Shown here: piece by piece, positions 1 to 7,497 of the stretch
How positions within the stretch are numbered: position 1 is the stretch's first letter
Layout: each line of letters begins with the position of its first letter
NCBI RefSeq assembly: GCF_902489635.1
Contig: NZ_CABUAN010000026.1
Location: 1 to 31,243 of the forward strand
Source: an uncultured Porphyromonas sp.
GTDB taxonomy: Bacteria; Bacteroidota; Bacteroidia; Bacteroidales; Porphyromonadaceae
Direction: 5' to 3'
Length of the DNA stretch: 31,243 nucleotides
Notes under the pieces: generated by a model
The model's database searches: none
Seen by the model: the letters and a program-made list of their open reading frames with translations, nothing else
Told to the model about the DNA's origin: nothing
Position numbers and translations under genes: made by a program

Positions 1-9
1 TTTCATTTG

Positions 10-108
10 ATTCCTCCGAGGAATTTTTTATTTCCTACCTGGGAAATAAAAATTCTCCACCTGGATATTTCGAAATATCCACGTGGAAATCAGTTTTTCC
101 CGACACGG
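10..108. repeat. 22-bp-period palindromic repeat array (left edge)
   Basis: Successive imperfect dyads have centres near 17, 38.5, 60.5, 82.5 and about 103.5, a spacing of 21-22 bp. The units read ATTCC-TCCGA-GGAAT, ATTTCC-TACCTG-GGAAAT, TCCA-CC-TGGA, a CCACGTGG core at 79-86, and a weak fifth unit. The sequence between units is also palindromic: 63-80 is a perfect 18-bp dyad, GGATATTTC followed by GAAATATCC. It lies downstream of the minus-strand TrmH gene. No reading frame or CRISPR-like unique spacer is present. The rest of 1-180 shows nothing else recognisable. Confidence 0.7.
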
Positions 109-180
109 CACCGTAACGATGTGTAGTCGGCTCTAAATTATTGTTGCAAGCCGGCGTCGAGTTTTCCCAGCCAGGACTAG

Positions 181-969
181 CTAAAGGATCAGATGCGCCA
201 TAACGATAGCACCAGCGACCGCCACGTTGAGCGACTCGCAGTGACTATCGACAGGCGACGGGATCGTAATTCGCTGAGAGACTAGAGCTGAGAGCTCGGG
301 CGAGATGCCATTACCCTCATTGCCTAATACCAATATATAAGGTTGCTCAGGTGCTAGTCGTAACGTACGAAGCGGTGCGCCATCGATGAAGGTTCCTATC
401 ACAGGTATCTCCGTCTGCGTTAGCATCGTGAGCAGAGCGGTCCTATCGGTATAGCGATAGACTTGTACACGAGCCAGAGCACCCATAGTCGCTTGCAGCA
501 CCTTGGGCGCATAGACGTCTGCACATCCCTCTGTGCAGAGCACCTGTCTGATGCCCATCCAGTCACAAGTGCGCAGCAGTGTCCCAACATTGCCAGGGTC
601 CTGCACATCGTCTAGAAGGAGCGTGGGTTGTTGTATAGCTTGGGGAGCCTCTACCATTGGGATCTCGCAAAGAGCCAATAGCGGACGAGGACTCTTCAGT
701 CCACTCACCCGCTCTATCTGCTTCGGATCAGGCAGGATCACCGCCTCGGCAATGATCTCTGGGCATCGCTCTAGCAAAGGCTCGACTAGCTCCTCTGTAC
801 CAACTAGTAGCTGGCAGCGATAAGCTGGAAGCATCTCGCCGATTAGCTTCTCGCCCTCAGCGATAAAGAGGTTCGACTGCCGACGATACTTCGCCAGTTG
901 CAAGCTTTTAATCAGCTTCACCTCAGCATGGGTGAGGGGGCGGTGCTCTATCTTTGTGCGCTCAGACAT
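181..969 (-). CDS. TrmH/SpoU-family RNA 2'-O-methyltransferase
   Basis: This 262-residue protein should transfer a methyl group from S-adenosylmethionine to a ribose 2'-OH in tRNA or rRNA. All three SPOUT motifs are visible: DPGNVGT at residues 124-130, LGNEGNGIS at 215-223 and ESLNVAVA at 245-252, which form the trefoil-knot cofactor site. The roughly 100 residues before them look like the RNA-substrate-binding domain of RlmB-like members. The length fits the family. It is the last gene of a minus-strand run: its ATG begins 9 bases after the birA stop, so it is probably co-transcribed with birA and the YjbR-like gene. The target nucleotide cannot be read from the sequence, so no symbol is given. 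The family call is secure; the substrate is unknown. Confidence 0.93.
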   Translation of the reverse strand: MSERTKIEHRPLTHAEVKLIKSLQLAKYRRQSNLFIAEGEKLIGEMLPAYRCQLLVGTEELVEPLLERCPEIIAEAVILPDPKQIERVSGLKSPRPLLALCEIPMVEAPQAIQQPTLLLDDVQDPGNVGTLLRTCDWMGIRQVLCTEGCADVYAPKVLQATMGALARVQVYRYTDRTALLTMLTQTEIPVIGTFIDGAPLRTLRLAPEQPYILVLGNEGNGISPELSALVSQRITIPSPVDSHCESLNVAVAGAIVMAHLIL

Positions 970-978
970 ACTCTTCTA

Positions 979-1728
979 TTATAGGTATACAATCTCCTTG
1001 AAGGCGTAGCGTCGCTCCTGCCCCGTAGTGGTTGTTAGGACGAGCTGCCCCTGAGGGCTTACCTCCTGGATCGTTGCTTCAAACGGCTCCTCGGTGGCGA
1101 CATCACGGTAGCGAGCTGGTATGCCTCGCTGATAGAGGAGGTCGTTGTACTCTGCATGCAGTGCCGCATAGTCTTGACGAGCGAGCTGCTCCCCTAGATG
1201 ACGGAGCATCTGACGGAGGAAAGCTTTCACATCGTGGGTCTGCCCGGTCACGAGACGCAAAGAGATCGCTTGCGGGAGTTCAGGCGGGAAGGCTCCCTCG
1301 TTGATATTCATGCCGATACCGATGATCGTCTCTGCGACCGAGCCCTCGGCCAGAGCGTTGTAGATCAGGATGCCAGCGATCTTGTGGTCATTGACGAAGA
1401 TATCGTTGGGCCACTTGATCTCAATCGTATCCTCGCTCGAAAGCTGCTCCTTGTAGCTCTTATAAACCGCTATGGCGGTCGCCTCGCTGATAGACCATAT
1501 CTGCGGCAAAGGTCGATGCAGACGGAGGTAAATCGAAGGGAGTGCATTGAGCCGAGGACTACTAAACCAGCTATTGTTTAGCTGTCCTCGCCCCGCCGTC
1601 TGATAGTCCGTATGTATGACCGTCCCCGAGGGGAGGTCGGGCCTCTCCTTTAGGAGCTTGACTAGGTAGTCGTAGGTGCTCTCTATGGGGTGGTCTAGTT
1701 CGGTTATCTCAAAGGAGATCTTGCTCAT
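979..1728 (-). CDS. birA: Biotin--[acetyl-CoA-carboxylase] ligase
   Basis: This 249-residue enzyme attaches biotin to the biotin carboxyl carrier subunit through a biotinyl-AMP intermediate. Visible marks are the biotin/ATP loop around residues 40-54 (TDYQTAGRGQL, then W at 54), the KWPND motif at 105-109 with the conserved lysine of HKIAG near 116, and a small C-terminal domain in the last 50 residues. E. coli BirA is about 320 residues with an N-terminal helix-turn-helix; this protein starts directly with the catalytic domain, so it is a monofunctional ligase and unlikely to act as a biotin repressor. The start codon overlaps the 3' end of the YjbR-like gene by 20 bases and the TrmH gene follows after 9 bases, which indicates an operon with translational coupling. 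Confidence 0.94.
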   Translation of the reverse strand: MSKISFEITELDHPIESTYDYLVKLLKERPDLPSGTVIHTDYQTAGRGQLNNSWFSSPRLNALPSIYLRLHRPLPQIWSISEATAIAVYKSYKEQLSSEDTIEIKWPNDIFVNDHKIAGILIYNALAEGSVAETIIGIGMNINEGAFPPELPQAISLRLVTGQTHDVKAFLRQMLRHLGEQLARQDYAALHAEYNDLLYQRGIPARYRDVATEEPFEATIQEVSPQGQLVLTTTTGQERRYAFKEIVYL

Positions 1729-2110
1729 TCTGTGCTTGGTTGTAGATGTCTATTCCGAGAGGCAGGAGACGCTGCTGGATCTTCGGGAGCTTGCGCCACA
1801 CCTGCGCATAGGAGTGACGTAGGAGCCGAGCGATCCACGCCTCAGACTCACTAGTCGGTAGCTCCAGCTGTATCCAGTGCTTCTTATTGAGGTGAAAGGC
1901 GGGCTGCAGGTCGCTATGCCGGTCTAGCAATGGCTCTATCAAGTCAGGGTTCACCTTGAGCGACACCATGCCTGGGTCATGCTCCAGCCATAGCAGCGCA
2001 AAGATGCGTCGCGACAGACGGTAGGTCACCACCTCTGGACCAAACGGCGCATCCACCTCGCAGTAGGGCAACTGGCGACAGAGCTCATCTATTTGGCTTA
2101 TCCCATTCAT
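1709..2110 (-). CDS. YjbR/MmcQ-family protein
   Basis: A 133-residue protein of the YjbR/MmcQ (CyaY-like fold) family, which is often annotated as DNA-binding although its biochemical role is unsettled. The family signature is visible: an N-terminal VTYRLSRRIFALLW strand pair, VSLKVNPD in the middle, and the HLNKKHWIQLEL segment near residue 80. The frame stays open upstream to 2191, but I place the start at 2110 (MNGISQIDEL). The upstream extension would run through the rdgB promoter and start and does not look like the family, and a TAnnTTTG box on this strand ends at 2147. It is the first gene of a three-gene minus-strand operon and its end overlaps birA by 20 bases. Confidence 0.8.
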   Translation of the reverse strand: MNGISQIDELCRQLPYCEVDAPFGPEVVTYRLSRRIFALLWLEHDPGMVSLKVNPDLIEPLLDRHSDLQPAFHLNKKHWIQLELPTSESEAWIARLLRHSYAQVWRKLPKIQQRLLPLGIDIYNQAQNEQDLL

Positions 2111-2123
2111 TTCAGTACTTTTG
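2092..2123 (+). promoter_or_regulatory. rdgB-porZ promoter
   Basis: TTTG at 2092-2095, 20 bases, then TACTTTTG at 2116-2123, an exact match to the Bacteroidota sigma consensus TTTG-N19/20-TAnnTTTG. Transcription should begin near 2130. This puts the rdgB start at the ATG at 2156 rather than the longer open frame from 2093. The promoter lies inside the first codons of the divergent YjbR-like gene. Confidence 0.75.
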
Positions 2124-2146
2124 TAATCAGTCTTATAGAACCTCCA

Positions 2147-2154
2147 CAAAGTTA
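2147..2154 (-). promoter_or_regulatory. -7 box for the YjbR-birA-TrmH operon
   Basis: On the minus strand this reads TAACTTTG, matching TAnnTTTG, and sits about 37 bases upstream of the chosen start at 2110. I find no good TTG element at the usual distance, so the call rests on one box. It abuts the rdgB start codon, so the two divergent transcripts would overlap. Confidence 0.4.
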
Positions 2155-2155
2155 C

Positions 2156-2746
2156 ATGAAAGTCCTTTACCTCGCCACACACAATGCTCACAAGCTCCTC
2201 GAGATCCAGTCGATGCTCGGAGAGACTTGTGAGGTGCGCTCGGCCTCTTCGCTAGGTCACTACACAGCTCCCGAAGAGAGTGCCTCCACGCTCCTAGGCA
2301 ATGCCACCATCAAGGCGCAAGCTCTCTACGACCTCTATCACAAGCCTTGCATTGCGGACGATACGGGGCTCTTTGTCGAGGCACTAGGCGGTGACCCAGG
2401 CGTGCACTCAGCCCGCTACGCCGGTCGTGATGGTGACGATGTGGCTAATAGGAAGCACCTTTTGGACTCCTTAGCCTCACACCCCGAGCCGTGGCGCGCT
2501 TACTTCGAGTGTGTCATCGTACTGATCGATAGTCAGGGCGAGCAGCACCACTTCGTGGGGCGTGTAGCGGGACGTATCATAGACCACGAGGAGGGTTCCG
2601 AAGGCTTTGGCTACGACAGCCTCTTCGTGCCAGAGGACTTTGACAAGACCTTTGCCATGATGAGCCCACAAGAGAAGAACACCATCAGCCATCGCACACG
2701 AGCTGTAGAGCAGCTCCGCACATATCTTACCAAGCACAGCCTATGA
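2156..2746 (+). CDS. rdgB: Non-canonical purine NTP pyrophosphatase (RdgB/HAM1)
   Basis: This 196-residue cytosolic enzyme hydrolyses dITP, XTP and ITP to the monophosphates, keeping deaminated purines out of DNA and RNA. Family motifs are clear: the start MKVLYLATHNAHKLLEI with the substrate-binding THNxxK, CIADDTGLFVEAL around residues 65-76 with the metal and catalytic aspartates (DDTG 68-71), GVHSARYAG at 82-90, EGFGYDSLFVP for base recognition and the C-terminal ISHRTRAV. Start 2156 is chosen because MKVLYLATHN is the family's usual N-terminus and the promoter's -7 box ends at 2123. Its TGA overlaps the porZ ATG (ATGA), so a nucleotide-sanitation enzyme is translationally coupled to a secretion component. 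Confidence 0.95.
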   Translation: MKVLYLATHNAHKLLEIQSMLGETCEVRSASSLGHYTAPEESASTLLGNATIKAQALYDLYHKPCIADDTGLFVEALGGDPGVHSARYAGRDGDDVANRKHLLDSLASHPEPWRAYFECVIVLIDSQGEQHHFVGRVAGRIIDHEEGSEGFGYDSLFVPEDFDKTFAMMSPQEKNTISHRTRAVEQLRTYLTKHSL

Positions 2747-5079
2747 AAGCCCCCATATACCTATTCCTCCTCCCGCTCCTTCTATGCACCCTCCCGCTAG
2801 CAGCTCAGGAGCAGCTGTGGCAGTGGCATCTAGCCGTAGGTGATGTAGAGCTTGTGGCCGATCTGCCCGAGCAGGTACTCTTCACCACTGGGGGCGTCAT
2901 CGGTACCGTCTCTCCAGAGCATCCCGATGAGATACATCTGCTCGATGGCTTGACGCCTATCAGCGACCTTGATGCCGAGATGATCCGCTACTCGCCTAGC
3001 CACAAGGTCACCACGGTCTACTACAGATCGGGGCGTATAGACCTCATCTACAGTGATCGCATCTACAACCTAGTAGGCATCAGTGACAATAGCAACCTCA
3101 ACGACAAGACCGCCACGCGTATCTTCTATCATAAGGATTACGCCTTCATTGCAGGTCGCTTCGGACTCATGCAGATAGACCTCAGCAATCATCAGATCGC
3201 AGCCACAGCCTTCCTAGGCAAAGAGGTCCTAGACGCTTTCGCTCTAGACGAAAAGCTCTATGCGCTGACCAGCGAAGGGCTGCGCTCGAGCACCCTCTCG
3301 CAAAACTTGCAAGACCCCGCCTCGTGGAGCCTCGTCGAGGGCTTGCCACAGAAGGAGATGATCAGTGCCAGTGCCCTACCCGACGGCTCACTCTGGTACA
3401 TAGACAGCCTGCACACCCTCTATCGCTCTACGCTACCCCAGGTCAGTGCCACCCCTCAGACGATGGCGCAGAGCGGCTGGGCTGAGCGACTCTTCCCGAT
3501 AGCCGATGGTGTGGCGGTCGCAGGAGCCGACTCGCTCATCGTATGGAGAGCTAGTGGCGAGCGCATACGCATCGACCTCCCCGCCCGTCTGCAGAGCCTC
3601 TCAGGCGACAGCTCACCGGACAGGCTTTGGTTCACAGCGGGCGGCTCTCTTTACAAAGCCGACCTCGCCTCCGCCAGCGACGGCAAAGTCTCTCTCGAAA
3701 AGCTAGTCCTCGAAGCCAATGCACCGAAGGTCAACAAGCACTTCTACCTCACACACCAGCATGGCAGGCTCTACTCCGTCAGTGGTGGGCGTCGCACCAA
3801 CGCTTACTGGCAGCCTGGTCACATACAGATCTACACCCCACCGCGATGGGATAACTGGACCTACTGGCAGATCGTCGAGCAGACCAACTACGTCCCCGTC
3901 TACGACCTCGTCTCCATAGCCGTCGACCCGCATGATGCCGACCATTACTTCGTCGGTTCTTGGGGAGAGGGACTCTATGAGATACAGGGTCGCCAGGTCG
4001 TCAATCGCTATACACCGGAGAACAGTCCCTTAGTCAGAGCTTGGAACGATGACTCACCCACAGCACACAACGTCCGTGTCGGCTCGCTATGCTACGACCA
4101 TAGAGGCAACCTATGGATGGCTCAAGGTCAAGGGACCATCGCTAACCCCCTCGTGGTGCGCACTCCTGATGGCACGATGAAAGCTATCTCATATCCAGAT
4201 ATAGAGCTGGTCAATGCTTTCGGACCTATGCTGGCTCTGCCCAATGGTGTCAAGTGGTTACTCATATTCCACCGAGGTGCGGATGGCAATAACGGCGTCT
4301 TCATCTTTGACGACAAGGGTACGCCACTGGATCAGTCAGACGATGAGTACCGCCTCGTCACTAAGTTCGTCGATCGCACCGGCAAGGAGATCGCTGCCAA
4401 GTACTACTACGACCTAGCTCTAGATCCCTCTGGCAGCCTCTGGATAGCTACAGACAAAGGGCCCATCAGCGTTGCCAGTCCGAGTACATTCATCTCGCAA
4501 AGCACGCCGCTAGCCTCTAGACCCGTAGGTGGCAAGGAGCCAAACCTCTACTACGTCCTCGACAATATGCCCATCACCGCTATCGCCATTGATGCGCTTG
4601 GCAATAAGTGGTGCGGCACGGGGTCAGACGGTCTTTACCTCCTCTCCTCAGATGGCACGCAGCTGCTAGCTCACTACACCAAGGACAATAGTCCCCTCCT
4701 CACCAACGACGTACTCTCTCTCGCCATCGACAAGGAGCGTGGAGAGCTCTACATAGCAACCTCAGTGGGGCTTGTCTCCTTATATATAGGTCAGACGAGC
4801 GACTGGTCTGCACAGAGCAAAGAGGTCTACATCTATCCCAACCCGGTACGCCCCGAAGATCCCGACCAGGTCACGCTCTCCAAGCTCCCCGCAGGTACTA
4901 CAGTACGCATCCTAGATAGTGCCGGCAATCTGATCTATCAGGAGGTCGCACGGACAGGCGAGCTCACCATCATGACCCGCCTACCGAGCGGTGAGCGTTA
5001 CCCCTCAGGCATTTACCACGCATTACTATCAGACAGCGAGGGCAAGCACAGCTACTCCATACCCTTTGCCGTCATATAA
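2743..5079 (+). CDS. porZ: Type IX secretion system protein PorZ
   Basis: A 778-residue exported protein matching PorZ, a surface component of the type IX secretion system attachment complex in P. gingivalis. It has a signal peptide (hydrophobic residues 5-21, cleavage probably after LAAQ), a long beta-propeller region of 'two-component regulator propeller' repeats (GNLWMAQGQG, GSLWIATDKG, NKWCGTGSDGLYLL), and from about residue 693 a C-terminal Ig-like sorting domain beginning EVYIYPNPV and ending YSIPFAVI. P. gingivalis PorZ is about the same length with the same order of two propellers and a C-terminal domain, and its gene also lies next to an aminopeptidase C gene. It overlaps rdgB by 4 bases and pepC follows after 17. 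The unusual part is its expression from the rdgB promoter rather than with other T9SS genes. Confidence 0.9.
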   Translation: MKAPIYLFLLPLLLCTLPLAAQEQLWQWHLAVGDVELVADLPEQVLFTTGGVIGTVSPEHPDEIHLLDGLTPISDLDAEMIRYSPSHKVTTVYYRSGRIDLIYSDRIYNLVGISDNSNLNDKTATRIFYHKDYAFIAGRFGLMQIDLSNHQIAATAFLGKEVLDAFALDEKLYALTSEGLRSSTLSQNLQDPASWSLVEGLPQKEMISASALPDGSLWYIDSLHTLYRSTLPQVSATPQTMAQSGWAERLFPIADGVAVAGADSLIVWRASGERIRIDLPARLQSLSGDSSPDRLWFTAGGSLYKADLASASDGKVSLEKLVLEANAPKVNKHFYLTHQHGRLYSVSGGRRTNAYWQPGHIQIYTPPRWDNWTYWQIVEQTNYVPVYDLVSIAVDPHDADHYFVGSWGEGLYEIQGRQVVNRYTPENSPLVRAWNDDSPTAHNVRVGSLCYDHRGNLWMAQGQGTIANPLVVRTPDGTMKAISYPDIELVNAFGPMLALPNGVKWLLIFHRGADGNNGVFIFDDKGTPLDQSDDEYRLVTKFVDRTGKEIAAKYYYDLALDPSGSLWIATDKGPISVASPSTFISQSTPLASRPVGGKEPNLYYVLDNMPITAIAIDALGNKWCGTGSDGLYLLSSDGTQLLAHYTKDNSPLLTNDVLSLAIDKERGELYIATSVGLVSLYIGQTSDWSAQSKEVYIYPNPVRPEDPDQVTLSKLPAGTTVRILDSAGNLIYQEVARTGELTIMTRLPSGERYPSGIYHALLSDSEGKHSYSIPFAVI

Positions 5080-5096
5080 TCTATACATACGCTTTT

Positions 5097-6503
5097 ATGA
5101 AGAAACTTCTCTTACCCTTACTCCTACTACTATCCAGCATCATGCTACTAGCACAGAGTGAAAGTACCAATCGCACGGACGGAGCCATCACACCAGAGCT
5201 CCTGCAGAAGCTTCAGCAAGCTACTCCAAAAGCCCCTGCTGAGCGAGCCCTGCACAACAGTATCGTACAGAACGGCATGGTACTCGCCAATGCTGAGCTC
5301 GCGACACCGCCCGATGACCACTTCACCTACCGAGTACCTACGAAGGGGATTACCGATCAGCAGAGATCTGGTCGCTGCTGGCTCTTCACCGGCTTCAACG
5401 TACTACGTGCTCAGTTTATCAAGGACAACAACCTCGGAGAGTTTTACTTCTCCCACTGCTACTCCTTCTTTTGGGATCAGCTAGAGAAGGCCAACCTCTT
5501 CCTCGAGGGCATCCTCGAGACCCGCACGCTCCCCATCACCGACCGCAAGGTAGAGTGGCTCTTCCAGCACCCGATCAATGACGGCGGGCAGTTCACCGGG
5601 ATCTCGGACAACCTCCTCAAGTATGGTGTCGTGCCCAGTGACGTGATGCCTGAGACCTACAGTAGCAACAACACCTCACGCCTCTCCTCACTCATAGCCA
5701 AGCTCCTCCGTCAAGGCGGAGTGGAGCTACGCAGCAAAGCCCAGCAAGGAGCCACACTAGCAGAGCTGCGCAAGGAGAAGGAGACTACCCTACAAGCCAT
5801 CTATCGTCTCCTATGCCTCAACCTCGGCACACCTCCCACCACCTTTGAGTATACCCTCAGAGATGCCGACGGTAAGGTACTCTCAACCAAGGAGTACACC
5901 CCGCTAAGCTTCTACCAAGAGCATGTCGGAGTCAACCTCAAGGACGACTACGTGATGATCATGAACGATCCCTCGCAGCCCTACTACGAGACCTACGCCA
6001 TCGAGTATGACCGCCACGCTTGGGACGGCAAGGACTGGACCTACATCAACCTCCCCATGGAGGAGATCAAAGAGATGGCCATCGCCTCCCTCAAGGATGG
6101 CAATATGATGTACTACTCTTGCGACGTAGGCAAGGAACTCAATAAAGAGTCTGGCCTACTCACCCTCGGCTACGATGACTATGAGGCGATCACGGGCGTC
6201 CCGATGACTATGACAAAGGGCGAGCGCATCGCATCCTTTGACAGTGGCTCCACACACGCTATGACCCTCGTAGCGGTAGACCTAGACAAATCTGGCAAGC
6301 CCACCAAGTGGATGGTCGAGAACAGCTGGGGAGCTACCTCTGGACACCAGGGACATCTGATCATGACGGACGCATGGTTTGACGCATACACCTTCCGTCT
6401 TGTAGTCAATAAGAAGTACCTCACGCCACGTGCCAAGGCACTCCAGGGCAAGACGCCCAAGCTACTTCCCCCGTGGAGTCCTATGTTTCGTGCCGAAGAG
6501 TAA
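5097..6503 (+). CDS. pepC: Secreted C1-family aminopeptidase (PepC/bleomycin hydrolase type)
   Basis: A 468-residue papain-fold cysteine aminopeptidase of the C1B (bleomycin hydrolase/PepC) group. The catalytic residues are visible: Cys94 in RSGRCWLFTGFNVLR, His387 in STHAMTLVAVD and Asn409 in VENSWGATSG, with spacing close to characterised PepC enzymes. A signal peptide covers residues 1-19 (ending MLLAQ), so unlike the cytosolic PepC of Gram-positives it should act in the periplasm or beyond, trimming peptides from extracellular protein digestion, which suits an asaccharolytic way of life. It follows porZ after 17 bases and is probably in the same transcript. There is no type IX sorting domain. 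The C-terminus runs past the usual end by several residues (LLPPWSPMFRAEE). Confidence 0.93.
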   Translation: MKKLLLPLLLLLSSIMLLAQSESTNRTDGAITPELLQKLQQATPKAPAERALHNSIVQNGMVLANAELATPPDDHFTYRVPTKGITDQQRSGRCWLFTGFNVLRAQFIKDNNLGEFYFSHCYSFFWDQLEKANLFLEGILETRTLPITDRKVEWLFQHPINDGGQFTGISDNLLKYGVVPSDVMPETYSSNNTSRLSSLIAKLLRQGGVELRSKAQQGATLAELRKEKETTLQAIYRLLCLNLGTPPTTFEYTLRDADGKVLSTKEYTPLSFYQEHVGVNLKDDYVMIMNDPSQPYYETYAIEYDRHAWDGKDWTYINLPMEEIKEMAIASLKDGNMMYYSCDVGKELNKESGLLTLGYDDYEAITGVPMTMTKGERIASFDSGSTHAMTLVAVDLDKSGKPTKWMVENSWGATSGHQGHLIMTDAWFDAYTFRLVVNKKYLTPRAKALQGKTPKLLPPWSPMFRAEE

Positions 6504-6605
6504 TCGAGTAGTCGCACAGCGACCATCATCTCCTAAGATCATCAGATGAGCGGCTCTAGCGCATCGTCTCGCTGAGGTAACAAACGATACAAGCAGAGGA
6601 GCGGT

Positions 6606-6959
6606 ATGAAGATCGTGCATAGTAGATGGATCCCCTTTAGGGGCTTCTCGGCTATCAACCTCTTCGGAGTTATCTTCGTTCGCAAGGATCTACCCGAGGA
6701 GTATCTGTCAGACCCGCTCTGGCTAGAGACCATCGTACGTCACGAGCGTATCCACACCCGTCAGATGGTGGAGCTGCTGGTGATCCCGTTTTACCTCATA
6801 TATATCATAGAGTGGTTGGTACGTCTCGCTATCTGTCGCGATGCCGAGCGTGCCTACCGCTCTATCTCATTCGAGCAGGAGGCGTACGCCCATCAGGACG
6901 ACCCTGAGTACCGCCAGCGTAGGAAGCCATACACCTTCCTACGCTACTGGCGGTTCTAA
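6606..6959 (+). CDS. Small HExxH membrane protein, putative mini-metalloprotease
   Basis: A 117-residue protein with no function I can name. Residues 46-50 are HERIH, a zinc-binding HExxH motif, and about 40 residues later comes SISFEQEAYAH with glutamates at 90 and 92 that could be the third ligand, the gluzincin arrangement. Between them lies one hydrophobic segment (about 55-77) long enough to cross or enter the membrane. An M56/BlaR-like or other membrane metallopeptidase core is possible, but this protein is far shorter than those families. Similar small proteins occur in Bacteroidota as hypotheticals, as far as I recall. It starts 102 bases after pepC with no obvious promoter of its own, so it may be the last gene of the rdgB transcript. 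The motif is seen; activity is inference. Confidence 0.65.
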   Translation: MKIVHSRWIPFRGFSAINLFGVIFVRKDLPEEYLSDPLWLETIVRHERIHTRQMVELLVIPFYLIYIIEWLVRLAICRDAERAYRSISFEQEAYAHQDDPEYRQRRKPYTFLRYWRF

Positions 6960-6971
6960 ATTCTTTTTTCG

Positions 6972-6979
6972 TACCTTTG
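6972..6979 (+). promoter_or_regulatory. -7 box of the tRNA-Leu gene
   Basis: TACCTTTG matches TAnnTTTG and lies 22 bases before the tRNA 5' end. No good -33 TTG is visible at the expected distance. Confidence 0.5.
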
Positions 6980-7001
6980 CAATCGTCTAGCGAGAGACAT
7001 C

Positions 7002-7085
7002 GCCCAGATGGCGGAATTGGTAGACGCGTCGGTCTCAAACACCGATGGGGTTAAACCTGTGCCGGTTCGATCCCGGCTCTGGGCA
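7002..7085 (+). tRNA. tRNA-Leu (anticodon CAA)
   Basis: The acceptor stem GCCCAGA (7002-7008) pairs with TCTGGGC (7078-7084), followed by discriminator A at 7085. The anticodon stem TCGGT/ACCGA closes the loop CTCAAAC, giving anticodon CAA, which reads the leucine codon UUG. A long variable arm (TGGGGTTAAACCTGT region) and the T-loop GGTTCGATCCC fit a class II tRNA-Leu. The CCA end is not encoded. Length is 84 bases. Confidence 0.95.
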
Positions 7086-7092
7086 CACAAAC

Positions 7093-7139
7093 GAGAGCGA
7101 AGGCTAAGCGGTCATCTCAACCACTTAGCCTTCGCTCTC
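7093..7139 (+). terminator. Terminator after tRNA-Leu
   Basis: A perfect 16-bp stem, GAGAGCGAAGGCTAAG (7093-7108) with its complement at 7124-7139, starts 8 bases after the tRNA. The 3' flank TCATTTCTG is only weakly T-rich, so it may also act as a processing or barrier hairpin. Confidence 0.65.
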
Positions 7140-7172
7140 TCATTTCTGACCTCTAAAGTCTAGCTTTCTTCT

Positions 7173-7180
7173 TATATTTG
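7173..7180 (+). promoter_or_regulatory. -7 box for the DUF721/GH92-like operon
   Basis: TATATTTG matches TAnnTTTG, 27 bases upstream of the DUF721 start. The -33 position is poor. Confidence 0.45.
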
Positions 7181-7206
7181 CACTTAGCAAACGATAGACC
7201 ACTCAC

Positions 7207-7497
7207 ATGCAGCGCAAAGATCCTAAGCCTCTAGGGGAAATCATATCATCCTGGCTCTCCGAGAGCCCAGAGGTAGACCAAGGTCTCCTCGAGCTCAAAG
7301 CACTCCAATACCTGCGCACACGCTTCTACCCACTCAGAAGACAGATACGTGAGCTATCGATCTCAGACCACACACTGCAGATGCGCATCACCTCGGCCAG
7401 TCTGAGACAAGAGATACGGCTCACGCAGCAGCAGCTCATAGAGCAGATCAATGAGCACCTACAGTACGACCTTATAGACGAAATCATAATCCGATGA
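7207..7497 (+). CDS. DUF721 (DciA-like) protein
   Basis: A 96-residue protein resembling DUF721, the family that includes the DnaB helicase loader/operator DciA. The match is in the C-terminal half: SDHTLQMRITSASLRQEIRLTQQQLIEQINEHL fits the DUF721 pattern of a beta-strand, 'S..LR.EL' helix and 'L...IN' segment, and LGEIISSWL at the start fits the usual N-terminal helix. If it is DciA-like it would help deliver DnaB at replication origins, but Bacteroidota members are short and I cannot show that role. The final codon overlaps the next start in an ATGA, coupling it to a periplasmic lipoprotein of unrelated character. Confidence 0.75.
   Translation: MQRKDPKPLGEIISSWLSESPEVDQGLLELKALQYLRTRFYPLRRQIRELSISDHTLQMRITSASLRQEIRLTQQQLIEQINEHLQYDLIDEIIIR

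Noticed and set aside
75..90. DnaA boxes or a replication origin in TATCCAC sequences
   Set aside because: TATCCACG resembles the DnaA box only partly, the units are symmetric CCACGTGG dyads, and no dnaA, dnaN or AT-rich unwinding element accompanies them.
10..108. CRISPR array
   Set aside because: Units are 21-22 bp with 6-bp gaps and changing arms; there are no constant repeats with unique spacers of about 30 bp, and no cas genes are near. The same holds for 20415-20602 and 30901-31243.
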